Below are positions 1-21,633 of a stretch of DNA of 64,000 nucleotides, piece after piece (position 1 is the stretch's first letter; each line of letters starts with the position of its first letter). The translations under genes were made by a program, and so were the position numbers. Location: positions 39,795,014 to 39,859,013 of the forward strand of contig OX439131.1 in NCBI GenBank assembly GCA_949318235.1, written 5' to 3'. This DNA comes from Ecdyonurus torrentis (Eukaryota > Arthropoda > Insecta > Ephemeroptera > Heptageniidae). The notes under the pieces were generated by a model that saw only the letters and a list, made by a program, of their open reading frames with translations, searched no databases and had not been told where the DNA came from.

Positions 1-291
1 AATTCTATTCTATAAGAGGCCATTTTCACGATCAATGCTGTTTATTTTTTTCCGTGTTGATGTTTTCTCAAAGTGAAGCCTCAAGTAGTACTGCTACTGC
101 TTTTGAGCAGAATCTTTTTTCTCTCTCTCTTTTACAAGAAGAAGCGCATTATGGTGTGAAAAACACGTTCGTGATGCAGGCAAGTCTCAGCGTGAGAGCG
201 AAAATACGAAAGAGAGTAAATGATCAATACAACACCATTTGAAAAGATCTGCAAAACAAGAAAATAATATGAAAACTCTCAAGTATACCAA

Positions 292-404
<113 letters not shown>

Positions 405-2226
405 ACATTTCAACAATTTTATTATTTTATATTTTTCCTTCTTGCTCTTTTTTCTATTCTATTTTTTTATACTACAAATACATTATCACACTTGAAATTT
501 TATCATACACCTCTTCTTACAATTTCTTGTTACATTTCCGTATTTCATAATATACTCTTCTGTGTACTGTTTTCTATAATATAATTCATATTTAATAATA
601 TACTATTAAAATATGTAGTGTAATATTTTTATCTTATAATAAAACTCATTTTTGAAAAATGATGAAACTCGTTATTTTTTTTATTTTTTTTAGACATATA
701 GTTGAAAATGGAATATTAAAAAAAGTCTATGTAGAGAAAGATGAAACGAGAGAGAGAGAATGTTTTATTCCCAAGTGGAGTGTTTTCTTCACAAGGTCTG
801 AGCACGACTCATGCACAAAGACTTCATATATGTGTACCTCTCAAGCAATCTGTGTACCCAAAAGCACACACTCACACACACACACACACACATATGTACA
901 TACATACATAGATGACACAAAACCACGTTAACCAATTTCAAACTAAATCCGATTTCATGGTAAGCCTTTTATACCATATAAAATATAAAAGAATATCCGT
1001 ATATATAAAAAAATTAAACAATCTATAATTTAGAAACATTTTTACATTGCCAATAATATTTTGGTTATTATTAATAGCTTTCATATCGGTATTATTTTAC
1101 ACATCAAAAAAATGTTATAATGTATTCAGTTTTTATTTATAAATATTTTTTTCACTTATTATATTTCGAGCTTACATTTGAAAGTGAAAAAAAATCATGA
1201 AAAAAAAAAAAAAAAAAAAAAAACGAAAATATAATTTTTTTCAGCATTTTAATATTCATAATAGGTAATAAAATTGTATAGATACAGGAGTATCATTTTA
1301 GCTTTAATAGCAGAATAATAATAAGGTAAGCATTTTTTTTTTTTTTTTTTGCTTTGCTTTTATTAATTTACTTTTTCATTGTAAAGCAATTTTTTACAAT
1401 TCAAACATTATAATCATTGAATTGTTAATTTACGTTTTAATGCTATAAATATCATGTATGTATTTATTATATTTAGATTAAAAATTTAGTTCTAAATCTG
1501 CGTTCAAAATTATAAACGTTAAAAAAAAAATCTTTATTTCCACTTTTAAAAAAAGTGTTTTAGACTTTTAAGTAGAAAAATTTTAATTAGTCTTTATACT
1601 GCTTAATTTCATTTTATTACAACATTTATAAGAACACAAAATATCCGTAAAACAATTTCATAGAAAATTCTAATTTCATGTAATTGCAAAACATATAATA
1701 GAAACAAGAGGTTGTTTGGTTAAAATTAGTTTTAAAGATTTATTTTAATTAGTCAGAACCTTTCTATAGAGACAAGATCAAGGTAAGGGATAGTTGGAAA
1801 CTAAAACTTGTTCAAGAATTTTTAGGTTTCCTATTGCCCTAAAACTTGAAACTTGTGTAAGTTTTGTAGATACTCACGTAACATATAAACAATTTAAAAT
1901 TCTAACGTATTTCACATACCAAACAAATTCAAATAGATAAACTTACAACAAGAAGACGTAAAAGAAAACAAAAGAACAGAGAAAGAGAAAAGATTTTCTT
2001 TAGTGTTTTGTTTTTCTTCTTTTTGTTTCCTTCTCGTCTTTCTAAAGATGTATTATCTAATTAAAGTTGCTTTTCCATTTTAACACATAATAAATGAGAT
2101 TCCGGGAGCTAAAAAATAGCAAATGTTACAAAAAAAACATTAATATATTAAATTATTTTATAAGGGGAGAAAAGAAAAGAAAAAATCACGATGATGAATA
2201 TGCCGCAATAAAATATTTTTAAGTAA
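405..2226. other. AT-rich stretch with no recognisable gene
   Basis: Anonymous AT-rich sequence. It contains a short (CA)n followed by CATA repeats near 866-908, a poly-A run near 1199-1223 and a poly-T run near 1327-1350. Open frames are short and low in complexity. I see no splice-flanked exon, tRNA or inverted-repeat element. Confidence 0.6.
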
Positions 2227-2245
2227 ATGTCTCTCCTCTCTCTCG

Positions 2246-2336
<91 letters not shown>
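2227..2336. repeat. (CT)n microsatellite, about 110 bp
   Basis: Slightly imperfect at the left (2227-2250) and pure CT from about 2251 to 2336. A polypyrimidine/polypurine tract of this kind can form triplex (H-DNA). The Ser-Leu open frame across it is an artefact. Confidence 0.98.
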
Positions 2337-2340
<4 letters not shown>

Positions 2341-3273
2341 TACGATTTGATTATTACGTATCACACTAAAGGTAGATATTTGATAATACAATCTATGATG
2401 TTGAAAAAGTCCTAAGAAACACCTGGTATGTATATAAAATGTAATAAATTTTGTTTAATACGGCAGTAAAAGAGTAATTTTTCACTGTTTTCTAGGTCAC
2501 AAAATGTCATTGCAGTCGCACTCTAAAAGAGTGAAGAAAAATACAATTGTAAATATTGACCTTAAGAATAAAATACTTTACGATCATTAATCTCTTTTAA
2601 AAATCAATAGAAAAAGAAGAAAAACCTAAACACTTTCTTTACCCAAACTAGATTTTGAAAGTAAACTAGCTGTCTGAATCGATAATTTCTGTCTTGAAAG
2701 CATTGATCACGTAAACATATTTCACACGAATACTAAGTTTTTATAATCAAAGCATTAAATTACCTCCCTGTGATCAAAATGGCCGATGAAAGTTATTGAT
2801 GGAACATAGAAATTTCAATGTTTTAGTAATTACTTGATAACTTGATACTTATGCATATTTATCAAAGTATCAGATATTTTTTTATTAGAATTTTATAAAA
2901 TTATGAGCTAGCATTATAAACATTCCATCAATGTCAAAGCTACGTATCGATCAACTACAAATAAGGGGAAAAAATATAAAAATGAATGGTCAATGTTGAG
3001 ATTATGATCCCCTACAGATAACATCCTGTAACATTTCTGTTTACATTGCACTATAGAAATGCATACTGCATCCGTATCGGTATGTTTGCAGAGTTCAACA
3101 AATACATGTTGTTAACAATAGTCTGTTATTAGTAGTATTAAAAGGTACCCCATATGATATCACAAGCAAAGTGCATCTAGTTACAATATTAGAATATGTA
3201 CATAACTTTATTGACTTTGTATTTTAGTATGTTTGTATTTTACATGTAAACATTCGATTGTTATCACACCTAA

Positions 3274-3373
<100 letters not shown>

Positions 3374-3513
3374 ATATATCAATATTTGAAAATATTTATC
3401 TTGCACTATAACACCACCTGAAATTATTTATATATTGATACAAATATCGCCATCTCGTGGAGTCTGAACTACACTTATGTGTAGTAAGGAAAACTATATC
3501 ATTTGAAGTTTCA

Positions 3514-4704
<1,191 letters not shown>

Positions 4705-4866
4705 GTTATTGAAAAGTAGGTTTTTGCTTTTCACCGGGTTTTTTATAGATCCGTAAATGTGTAAAAAGAAATTCCACCTTTTTGGAACTAGAACTCAGAT
4801 CTTTGGCATACCGGGTCACGCACCCTCGGGCTTCCTCCATTCAACTTTACTCACTGCTCTATATGT
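4705..4866 (-). mobile_element. S2 SINE, decayed copy (tRNA-derived, minus strand)
   Basis: Read on the minus strand, this copy begins with the S2 5' leader (TAGAGCAGTGAGT-like, around 4848-4862). It continues through a degenerate tRNA-like head and ends in the S2 tail (GGTGAAAAGC, then CTACTTTTCAATAA) near 4705-4735. It aligns by eye with 55215-55382 and with the arms at 42893-43034 and 43455-43601. The tRNA part has lost most of box A, and box B is reduced to GAGTTCTAGTTCC, so it should not recruit RNA polymerase III. The leader is followed by TATATGTA, the unoccupied form of a site that carries a MITE in the 55 kb copy. The 63-residue open frame here is SINE sequence, not a gene. Confidence 0.7.
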
Positions 4867-7800
4867 ATTATGTAATAATATAGGTGCTAAATTAAAAACT
4901 CGCAATCGTTGTTGTTATTATTATTTTGTCATAAAGGGTGAGGTTTAGGCTTCACTACATGAACCATTATTATTATGTATATATTAAATTTAAATTAAGT
5001 TCATGTATTTTGACACTCTTACACCTAAAACCCAACAACAAATTAATACAGAATAAAGTATGAAAAAAAACATTAAAACCTTGTAAATTTATATATAAAA
5101 ATATAATCATTCATAAAGCAATAATAAATATTTCAAGTGTATATAAAAGTATCCCGTATTCTATACAATTTTATTCTATAGCAACAAAATTACTACTTTT
5201 TGTATTTTGCCAATGTAAGCAGAATTTGTATTCATTTTTTTTTATCTGGCAAGCTTGAAACTGATGTATTTTTATTGCTGCTGCATGTCCATGTAAAAAA
5301 TAAAAAATAAAACTTTTTTTTTTTTTTTACATACTTTATGTCATACTATGAAGCTATCATGTTTTGTTTTCATTAAAGTTTAAGCCTTCAACGATCATCA
5401 TGTTTGTCACAAAGTATTAGAAAAAATTACATTTTATATTGATTAACGTTTTTATTCCATCATTTTTTTTTTCAGCTGCAATAATCATACAAAAAAAAAA
5501 TGCAATAATTGCTTCGTATAATAAAATTTAAAACCCTCTTTTTTTTTTTTTTTTTTTAATTATTAGCACTATGTGTATGTGCTATGTATACGTAAATGAT
5601 AGAATTAAATAAATACACATTCATTTATATAAATAAATAAACATTTGTTTTATTTGTATACATAAAATATTTTTCATTTAAACGAATGTTCAGTACTATA
5701 TTATTAATAAAGTTTATATAATCAAAGTTTTTGATAAAATTAGTTGAATATTTATTATAAAAATATTTACTTATAATTATCAATACAAACTATTTGTTCA
5801 TTAGTATATTATTACATGTTAATAATGTATTTACATTAATTAAATTAACATAAAATATTGTCATTTAATTATTATTTTTTTTATTATATATTATTTTTAC
5901 TATTCATACACGACATAATACAAATTCTATACTATATCAGAGTAAAAGTTTATAAATGGCTAGTATTTATATTTGTCATATATTTTACATTATAAAAATA
6001 ATCCATATTTAAATGTACATAATTATCAATATTTTTACGTTTACCATTTAATGGAAAATAAATATGAAATAGATTTTTAACTACCAATCTTTTTGAGCTA
6101 TCATTATTAATATATTATAAAAAAAAATGCAGAGTTAATAATTATTAATATTTGATAACTATTTAAAATAAAGTTTAATCTTTTGATGTGAAAAATTAAA
6201 AATAAAAAACAAGTGCATTATTAGTACATTAGTAGCTATAGAATTAGAGTGTTTCCTTTACCACTTTCTTATAAACAGTCTGCTATGATCTATGAAGTAA
6301 TAATAAATATAATAACAGTAAAAACATACATTGATAATTAATATAATATTATGTTATTATAGCATATTATGTTATGCTACTTCTAAATCAGTTAAACTTT
6401 ATTTAAAAAGTATCCTGACGCATATGCAACTTGTTAAGCCAAATCTTTTTAAAACGTGTACACAATTACACAACTACATATCAATCCATAGTTAATTTAT
6501 AACAATTAAAAAAACACTGATGCTTAAGTCTTTCATACTTATGTAAATAATTTTTAATATATTTTCAAAAAATAATAAAGCTGCATTATTTTTTACTCAA
6601 AAAAAAATATTTCCATGTATTTTCTTATTAATAAAGCTATAACAGAGTTTTTTTTTTTTCTTTTTTTTAAATATAGAATTTAAAATGAAACAGCTCAATA
6701 AATATGAAAAGTTAAAAACAGTTTTATAAAGTTTAAAACAGTGTAAAATGAGTTATTTTAAAAATACATGAAAATCGTTATGGTTGGAGAGTTTTTGAGG
6801 TCACGCAAAACATTTTTAGAGAATACAATGAATTTTTAACGTTAAAAACTCTGTGTTTTATTGGCTGTTGCTTTTTGTGTCCTCGAGATTTTTCTTTTCT
6901 TTTCAAACATCAGAAAATTTAAGTTCATTGTTTGTAATACGTGATTACATTGGTTAAAACAATAAAAAAAGTTTGTTTAACATGTGTTGTTCTTATATAT
7001 TGCTACATAAATTTCTTTAAAAACAACGTAGAAAATATTTTTTATAATTTATAATAATAAAATATAATTATCGGAGCCTATTGACTATTAAAACAAGCTT
7101 TGAAAGCCTTAATAATTTAATGGATTGCTGAGCACCTATACGACATTTATTTGTTAAACCATAAACATACCTATATTACAGGTGACAAAAAAAAATTCTT
7201 TCATCTGTTATGTGACTTTGAAAAATGACAAATAAAAGCAAAGTGACTAATGGCTTATTGATGTGAGTTTTGTGAAAGCTTTCTGATTAATTTATTATCT
7301 TTTTAATCTCACTTCTGTATTTGGAATTGTTTTGTTAATGTATTTTTAACACATAAAGCATAGTCAAGCTTAAAACGTTTCATTAGAAATAGATCTACAA
7401 TATTACTATTAATGAAATTATTGAGTTTTTATCCAATATTTTTCATACCTTATAAATTTGTATTTTTGAATTATTTTAAAATAATTTTTCACAATTATAA
7501 TTATTAAGAATTAAATTTTAAACTTAAGTAAGTGCTTTAAATTTAATATATCATAAGATAAACATAATTTACTTACGTCTTGTTGAGATAAAGTTAAAAT
7601 TATAAAAGAAATATAAAATAAGAGCCTAAAATATAAAAGCAAATTATTTGAAAGTATGAAATGCTTAATGGAAAAAAATAAGTCATTTTTATGTCAGAAT
7701 ATTTAAGAGGACTACGCTAGTGGGCTTGTACCTTTTGTGGCCTCTTAATAAAAACCATTTTTTATTAAAATAAATTTGAAAATCAGAGATTTAGACATTA

Positions 7801-8302
7801 CAATTTAAAATTCTAATGCTCAGGATACTCTAAAATAGGTACTTACACTTTTTTTTTTAATTTAGTAAAATATACATTAAAAATGTTAACATACAAATTC
7901 AGTACTAAGAAGAGAAAAATCTTCATTTTTAAAAGGGAAAATTAAATTAAAACCAAGACTCAAAACAAGAAATCTCCATGAAGTTTAAAAGTTTATTATT
8001 ATATATATGTATAAAAAAAAATCTTCTTACCTCAATAAAATACCTTATTGTTGTTCAAAATCCATACAAGTAGTCAAAATATGAAATTGAAAACTTCTTG
8101 CTTATTTAGAGTGAAGTTTACAGACCACTAATACCACATTGTGGTTTTTATGTAACGTGTGTAAATTATATTTTATATAAATTTATACGTAGTAATATTT
8201 CATGTTTATATTTTATTAGAGAGAGAATCTAATCAAGTTTTTGGCTTGGTTAGTTAGTATGTACATATTGTACATATAATATTATTGAAACCTAAAAGAG
8301 TA

Positions 8303-8310
<8 letters not shown>
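4867..8310. other. AT-rich stretch, no gene seen
   Basis: Very AT-rich sequence with frequent short A and T runs. A sub-stretch near 7700-7750 is more complex but contains no usable open frame. No SINE, MITE or LINE similarity to the other elements in the window was noticed. Confidence 0.55.

Positions 8311-8346
<36 letters not shown>
8311..8346. repeat. Short (TA)n microsatellite
   Basis: About 36 bp of pure TA, followed within 60 bp by a (GT)n stretch near 8392-8403. Confidence 0.95.
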
Positions 8347-8350
<4 letters not shown>

Positions 8351-9450
8351 TTATCATATATAGATATATGTATACAAGTGTTCTAGTAAAATGTGTGTGT
8401 GTGTCGTACGTGATATAGTGTTTTTTTCCTATATATGTCTATATAGTGAGTGACCTAACGTCATTCCAATACATGGAAGAGAAAGGCAATTTCACGGAAG
8501 ACACTTCGATCTCAACATAGAGAAAGAGAGTGAGAGAGAAAAAACTATTGTGTATGTTGACTAAAGAGAAAATTTTGTCATTTTTTTTTTTTTTTTTGTG
8601 GTACAAAGAATGTTGATATAGACTATTTCTCTACTTTAATAGATTAAAGTTTTTTTTTTTTCTTTTTGTGTTAAAAAATAAGAATAAAAAAGTGACAAGG
8701 GGGATTGAAAAAGAGGTTAAATCTTTGTACTAGAGTGGTAATAATGTTTCTTTGTGTTTTACAATAAGAAAGTAAAAGACTGTGACATTTATCAAGAAAT
8801 ATGATTTTTGTTCTTTTAACGAAATATGAAATTTATTTTTGTACCGATAAATATAAGGTCAACGTAAGGTCAAAGCTGATTTTAAATAATATTTTAACAG
8901 TAACATCTATATTAGTTATGTGTCTAGCCATTTAGTCATTATTATGTTATTTTTAAATCATAATGAATTTAATTTTAAATTTTAAAAACGATGAAATCAT
9001 AAAACTTGATTTTTATTTTTAAATATATGAAGCAAAGAAAAAAATAACAATAAAAAATAACGTTAATGGATGTGATGTTACATCAATAATATTGTGATGT
9101 TGGTAGTATGTAGAATTGATTAAATAAACATTTTAGTAATAGTTTTTGCTAAAGTGTGATAATTAAACTTTAGTAACCTATGAACTTTCAATTATTAGTA
9201 ATTTGAGAAATAGATATATACATATATAGAAAACTGTATTTACTAATTGAGTATCGTAACATTGTTTTGTCCACATGAATTGAAAATTAATGAGATATTA
9301 TGTTATTCTGTTTAACTATAAAATAGAGTTATTTAGTAACATTTTTTTGAATGTATATTCTCATTTAAATATTTCAATATTATTAAATTTTACAACATAT
9401 TGGTAAAACAATTTTTGTGAAAACTCACTTTCAGTTTTAGCCTGCAGTAA

Positions 9451-9453
<3 letters not shown>

Positions 9454-9522
<69 letters not shown>
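9454..9522. repeat. (TA)n microsatellite, about 69 bp
   Basis: Pure TA tract. Flanking 8347-9453 and 9523-11041 are anonymous and AT-rich; only short open frames with no recognisable motif occur there. Confidence 0.97.
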
Positions 9523-9527
<5 letters not shown>

Positions 9528-11038
9528 GACGATGATACTATTGCTTATATAATACATAAAATTTACTTGTAGTGTTTTAAAGTATGAAAACAAGTTTTGT
9601 GTGTACTTAAAAAAATATATTATATTATAATATTGCGTACTCTACACTTTTGTGAAAATAATATATATCAAGATTATAATAAAAAGAAAAGCTCATCACT
9701 TGAATACAAGTTTTTAGTAGTTTAAAACTAAAATAAAATGACTATACTACATAACGTAAAACGACAATATAAGTAAAACAAAAACAAAATACATGTGTGG
9801 TACACATTAAATAAAATGTTGTTACAAAATTTTGTTTCTTGTGTTATGATATTATTTTTCATGTCAACAGGGACTACAGTACATTATAAGAATTATATTT
9901 CAGTTACTTGTTTCTTTATAATTGATCTTAATGATACATTATTTAAATTTAAACATCATTATTTTCAATGGATAGTTATTTTTTCATTATACTAAATACT
10001 AATAGGATATAATACTGTATATATATATATATACATTTTTTATGTGAAGTTTGAAAAAATAAGGGTGATATTACTGATTCTCACATTCCAAACAATATGT
10101 TGGCAAAGAATATAATCCATTAGTTTCAAGTACACTAAACTTGTTTATTTCGAAATATATATCGTCTCTTTTTATATATATATATATATTCAATAACATT
10201 TATTTTGAATTTTGCATATACTACTATTTTCAATTATTTATATTGCCATTAAAGCATTTTATAATAAAGAGATAAAATAATTTAATAAAATTTTATAGCA
10301 GACATCAACAAAAATGCAAATATGCGTAGCAGTTTTTTTTTTCCAATTAATTATTGAAACGGAAATATGATATGAATTTGACACTTTTAGGATTGAATAT
10401 TTTTTTCTCTTTGATGATAAAATATTAAAAGTTATAATTAATTTTCAGTGAACTTTGATAATATACATAAAAAATAAGGAGAAAATCTTAAAGGTGACCA
10501 TTAATATAATAAATTGACAAAGTTGTAAAGTAAAAGAAATGAAAGTAAAGCACGCTAACCAAGATAATTTCCATTTTTTAGCATAAAAGAATTTAATATT
10601 ACTATGTTTTTACCTTGAGTCATTATATCCATATGTTATTTAATAAGTAAAAACTTTTTTTATAGCTTAAACTATAAAAAATATGCAAAATAAAATTTAA
10701 GTTTTTTTTTTTTTTTGTTTTTTTTTTTTTGTTATTTGTCATTTTAAATTTAATAGATATATATAAGTCGTAAGATTAATTTTATAATATAAAAATTAGC
10801 ATAGTGTGTTGATAAAATTAATTATTTTTTTTATAAACATATATAGTTTATAATTAATTTTATATATTTTGTCACATTATATATATTATAAAATCTAGTT
10901 CAAATCTTAATTAAATTAAAATTGAATGTCTACATGTTACTGAAGGATTATTTCGGGTAAACTTGATATCTTTCTCACGATCCCACGAGACGTAACGTCT
11001 ATACTTTGGTAAACAAACCTTCACCTAAAGATAATTGA

Positions 11039-11041
<3 letters not shown>

Positions 11042-11089
<48 letters not shown>

Positions 11090-11110
11090 CTCTTCTCTTC
11101 TCTTCTCTTT
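11042..11110. repeat. (CT)n followed by a TCTTC pentamer array
   Basis: About 43 bp of CT runs directly into about five copies of a CTCTT/TCTTC pentamer (11085-11110), a likely derivative of the dinucleotide tract. The Ser-Leu-rich open frame starting at 11035 is an artefact. Confidence 0.95.
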
Positions 11111-13680
<2,570 letters not shown>

Positions 13681-14179
13681 TATCGTTATTATTAATTTTC
13701 ATAATATTTATTCATTTAGTTATTTTTAAAACAACAGCAATAAAATTGATAAATTAAATTATAATTTTACCTTATTTTATCAGATTGAAATATAAATTAG
13801 AAAAAAAAATGCTAAAAAAGTTCCTCTCTTTCTTTCTTTTTGTTCTTTTAATTTCAAAAATTTTGTATTAACAGCTACAATTTTATTCAAAAATAAATTA
13901 AAATACAAATATCTTCAACAATAAATCTATTATATTTGTCATTGCATCCATCTGAACAATTAATATTTTTGTATTTTAATGTCCAGCGGAATATCAGCTT
14001 CACAATATGTAAAGTAAACTACTACAGTATATAAACTTCTTAATTTGTAAACAATCTCTCTGGATATTATTTTTATTTTGTACCTAATATGACGTATTAG
14101 CCAACAAAGTAATTCAACTGGAAATTTTGCTACTGGCAAGAAAATTATAATACTAATACACTATTTTTTATATTTATCG

Positions 14180-14208
14180 TATATATATATATATTATATA
14201 TATATATA

Positions 14209-14260
<52 letters not shown>
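14180..14260. repeat. Interrupted (TA)n tract
   Basis: TA repeats broken by TATTATA and ATCTATA interruptions, which suggest an older, decaying microsatellite. Confidence 0.95.
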
Positions 14261-14263
<3 letters not shown>

Positions 14264-15504
14264 ATAACTATATGGTTTATTATAGGTATACGTATAATTA
14301 TATGTGTGTATAAATGCTAAAATATTAATAAATTAATTAAAACATCGACCACTTATATTTATGTTGGGTATATATTTAAATACAACTTAGAGCTATCTCT
14401 TGCAGGGTTCTTGTAATAAAAACTTTATTAATGTAAAGTAATGTTGTCTGCCCTTATTTCTCATTCTCGCAGTTTCTTGTGCACAGAAACATAAAGTGTG
14501 GTATATAATATATATATATATTCAAAAAAAAAAACTTCCACTAAAAGCACATGAAATATTTTGAAAAATTAATTATATATTAAATAATTCTACTGAAACA
14601 TGAATATTTGTGGTTTTGTAAACAAAAGGAATTTTAAAGTATATGAACAAAAAGTGTTTGAACTGCTGCTAATATTTTGTTATTAATTAAAAGTTAAGTA
14701 AGCAAATACCACAAAAGGAAAAAGGGGTTGCATAACTTATAACTGTGAGTGTGCAAGTGCATGTAAAATACTGCGGAGAAGAGATTTATTTATTATTCTA
14801 CGTTAGCACAAGAAAGTAATAAATCAAACCCTAATTTAATTTCACCGGCAAAAACAATGTCAAATTTTATACTCTGATTCTGACAGGTATAATCGTGTTA
14901 AAATTTACTTTCAATATATTCGTCTTTTTTATTATTATTATTATTTATTTCTTTAATATTTTCTTTATAATTTCTTTTGTTTTGTATCATATTACAAATT
15001 GTGAATTATTGCCATATCAGAGATTATTCTTTGAAATTTAAAAATATATATAGAAACAAATTTTATTTTCGCGTTATCAATTTCAATCTTAGTTTGAAAT
15101 ATTTCATTCAATTTAAATATTTCTTTAATCTAAAAATAATTTAACAAAAGTAACGTTTCTCATAATTTAATAAAATATAATAAATAATTTCATAAAACAA
15201 TGTGATAAAACATTGTTAAATTTAAAATATAAAATTTGATAATAACAGTAAAATTTAATTTTTTTTTTAAGTCAAATGAGTTCAATTATTTTGAATTGTT
15301 AGGAAAAAACATGTTTCGTAATCAAGGTTTAAAATTGTATACCACTTCGCACACAATAGAAATACAGGTGTCGTTACACACAAACTACCGGCCGAGTATG
15401 TGTACGTATAGTATACCTTCTTTTTAACTCTCATTTACACTCACCATTATTATTTCCTTTTGCGTAATGACGCACAAAAAAACAGAGTAATATTATTTTA
15501 TTAA

Positions 15505-15508
<4 letters not shown>

Positions 15509-15550
<42 letters not shown>
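15509..15550. repeat. (CT)n microsatellite, about 42 bp
   Basis: Pure CT tract. Flanking sequence 14261-15508 and 15551-16429 is anonymous AT-rich DNA with no supported gene. Confidence 0.97.
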
Positions 15551-15553
<3 letters not shown>

Positions 15554-16428
15554 ATAATACAAAAGGGTTAAATTAAAACAATAGAAAAAGTTCTTTAGTA
15601 TCGTGTATCTCTATCGCAATTTTAAACTCTCTTTGGTGTCCTCTTGTCACATATTTTGAGATTGTTTCATCGTATAGCCACCTTTAATCGTGAAAAAAAA
15701 AAATACAAAGAGTAACTTCATACTAAATTTTAATTAGTTATAAAGCTTACTATTTCCTCTCTTTAAACTGATTAAAAATATCTTATGTATGCAAAGTTTA
15801 TAATGTAATAATCAATATGCAGAACTCTTCAGTTGTTTTTATTTCATTATAGCTTGTACGTGTTATATGGTTAAAATATCGGATTACTATTGTTAACATC
15901 ATTTGAAAAATAATTTTGGTGCAGCTTTGAAGAGCTATTTTTGCAAATAAACATAATAAATAAAACTATAATGGTTTGCCATTAAAAAAATAAGAAAATA
16001 AAATATTAAAACTATAATTTTTAAATTATGAGACTAAAATTTAAAAATTTTACAATATATATTTAAAATACAGAAATACGTCATTTTTGTCACAACTAAG
16101 AAAAAATAAAGAATAAAAACTATAACTTACATTATTTTTTTTAAGTAATGAATAAGCTTATAATGTGCATGGTTAAATATAATAAAACTCTTTTATTTTA
16201 ACAAAATTTTATATAAATAAGTACCAAAGTAACAAAGTTAAATAATATAATTACAACAAAATACATTATTATGCGGTAGAGAAGTTAATTTTAATAATGT
16301 ATTCAAAGTTATATAATTTTACATATTATTTGAATGTCTAAAAGAACTTTACTTTAATTATTTTATACTTAAAAAGCTGTTTGTAATCTCTTAATTTTGT
16401 CTACCAAATTTCATTTACTTTTATACTT

Positions 16429-16429
<1 letters not shown>

Positions 16430-16471
<42 letters not shown>
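16430..16471. repeat. Poly-A run, about 42 bp
   Basis: Uninterrupted A homopolymer. No retroposon body was recognised immediately upstream, so it cannot be assigned as a retroposon tail. Confidence 0.95.
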
Positions 16472-16473
<2 letters not shown>

Positions 16474-17400
16474 TTTTGTACAGGAAGCTTATACGCACTA
16501 ATATGTGTATTATTGCGGGCAGTGCAGAATAATAAAGTGTTCTACAATTCTTACTTTATAACTTCAACTCTTGTTTTTATCTCACATCTTTTTTTTAAAG
16601 TTTGTGGAATATAATATTTGTGGAAATATATTACTTTGTACTTTCATCATTATATTAAAAATACTAGTAAAGAAATGTAAATGAAATTCTAAATTACTAA
16701 ATAAATATTTATATTTTTACCTAATTGATAATTGTAATACCTTTTAATTATTATATTTTAAATATTGAAAAATGTTTCATTTTAGTTTGTTTTATTTTTT
16801 CTTCATTTTTCAGTTCTCTAAAGGTAACAAATTTTCTTACCAATTTTCAAGTTTGTTCTCTATAAAAAATACAATCTCCGTATGAACATTTTTAAAGCCG
16901 CAATACCTTTGCTTACATGTTAAATTAATAAAGAATACACTGCAATATTTACCATGCTATTTTCGTTATACCCATTTCTTTTCTACGTATACACACTTTT
17001 ACAGATTCATTTAAGTATATAAAGAAAAAAAACTACAAGAATACAAAAAAAAAAAAAATTGTATAACATACAAAAAAAATGTAAAGAACTTCCTTTTTGT
17101 ATAATTTCATTAACTAACACACATACAGTAATAAAAAATATGATAAAAAAAAGGAGAGAATACAAAAAATAAACAAATGGTAAATTAAATTTTTTTAATT
17201 ACAAACGTAAATTATGAAAGAAATATAATATATATTTTTTTGTGCAACGAGGAGTATTTAAACACATTAAAAATGTTTAACAATGTTATATAACACATTA
17301 AATTATAATTATAATAAGAAAAATGCTTCTTCTTTTTCATAGAAAGAAAAGTAATTTTTGTATTTTTATAATTCCGTATAAGTTTCTTTCTCTTTTTTCC

Positions 17401-20386
<2,986 letters not shown>

Positions 20387-20432
<46 letters not shown>

Positions 20433-20440
20433 AGAGAGAG
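20387..20440. repeat. Poly-A run (about 43 bp) followed by (GA)n
   Basis: Homopolymer A from 20387 to 20429 passes directly into about six GA units. The Phe-rich minus-strand open frame here is an artefact. Confidence 0.95.
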
Positions 20441-20499
20441 ATCTCGATAAATCCATTTATCACGTGAGAGTTGAATGATGTCAATCAAATATAGGAAGG

Positions 20500-20641
<142 letters not shown>

Positions 20642-21601
20642 ATATATATAGAGGAAAGAATAGAAAATGTGCCAGCTTTATATCTGGACCACTTTAACGT
20701 GGGTAAGCTTTCAATTGCGGTAAACTGTAGGAGGACTACGTGAGTTGACTACTTATTATACTATTCTATATACAATATGGTTACAAATATGTAGATAATG
20801 TAAAATATATGTATAAAATAAGATCAATATTTTATATATATTATAAAATACGATAGTTTTATATACAAAATTTATATTTTTACAATTTTATACTTAAAAT
20901 TTATATAAAGAAAATAATATATAGGGTAAAAAGTTTGGTTCTTTTATAATATTTTGTATACTTATTGTATTTTGTATATAACAATATAAAAACGTATTTG
21001 TTAATAATAATTTTGTAACATTATTCCTTTATGAAATTTCATTATTGCTTAAAAAAAATAGAGTTCAATATGCTTGCAATTAAAATTTTCAGTAAATGTT
21101 GACAGGTATTACATTATTTTGCTATATTTATTTGAAATAAAATTTGAAGTTTAACTAAACGGAAAGAAGTGAGTTAATGAGTGTAGTCTTTATTAGCAAT
21201 ATTAAAATTATTTCACGTAATTTACTGTGTAGTGGTATTAAAATTATATAATGATTATAATAAACAGAAATAGGTAATTATAATAATGTAATTAATTAAG
21301 GTAGTAATTTGATTTACGTCATAAATATTGTATAATGAAAAAAAAGTGGAATAACTAATTCCAATGTTCTTTTAACAATATAGACGTTTTGATAAAGATG
21401 CTAAAAATACTGCATACGTACTCTTTTTTTTTTTAATGACTCTTTCCGTCTTTCTTTAATAAAGGATGGGTAAAAACCTCATTATTTTTAATTGAATGAA
21501 TATTGTAGATTTTTTTTATTCACTTATATGAACATCATATATGGGGAAAAAAATGATGTAAACATGGAGACCTGTGTGCGTAATTTGTTGAGGAAAGTCA
21601 A

Positions 21602-21604
<3 letters not shown>

Positions 21605-21633
<29 letters not shown>

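Noticed and set aside
866..908. Short (CA)n plus CATA repeats considered as a CRISPR-like or satellite array
   Set aside because: Simple sequence with no spacers; no array with regular unique spacers exists anywhere in the window.
2497..2590. TTTTCTAG followed by an open frame MSLQSHSKRVKKN...
   Set aside because: Very short, weak acceptor, ends in a stop after 28 codons, and no supporting partner exon.
8450..8520. Short open frame with MEEKGNFTEDTSIST
   Set aside because: Only 15-20 codons, no splice context and no recognisable similarity.
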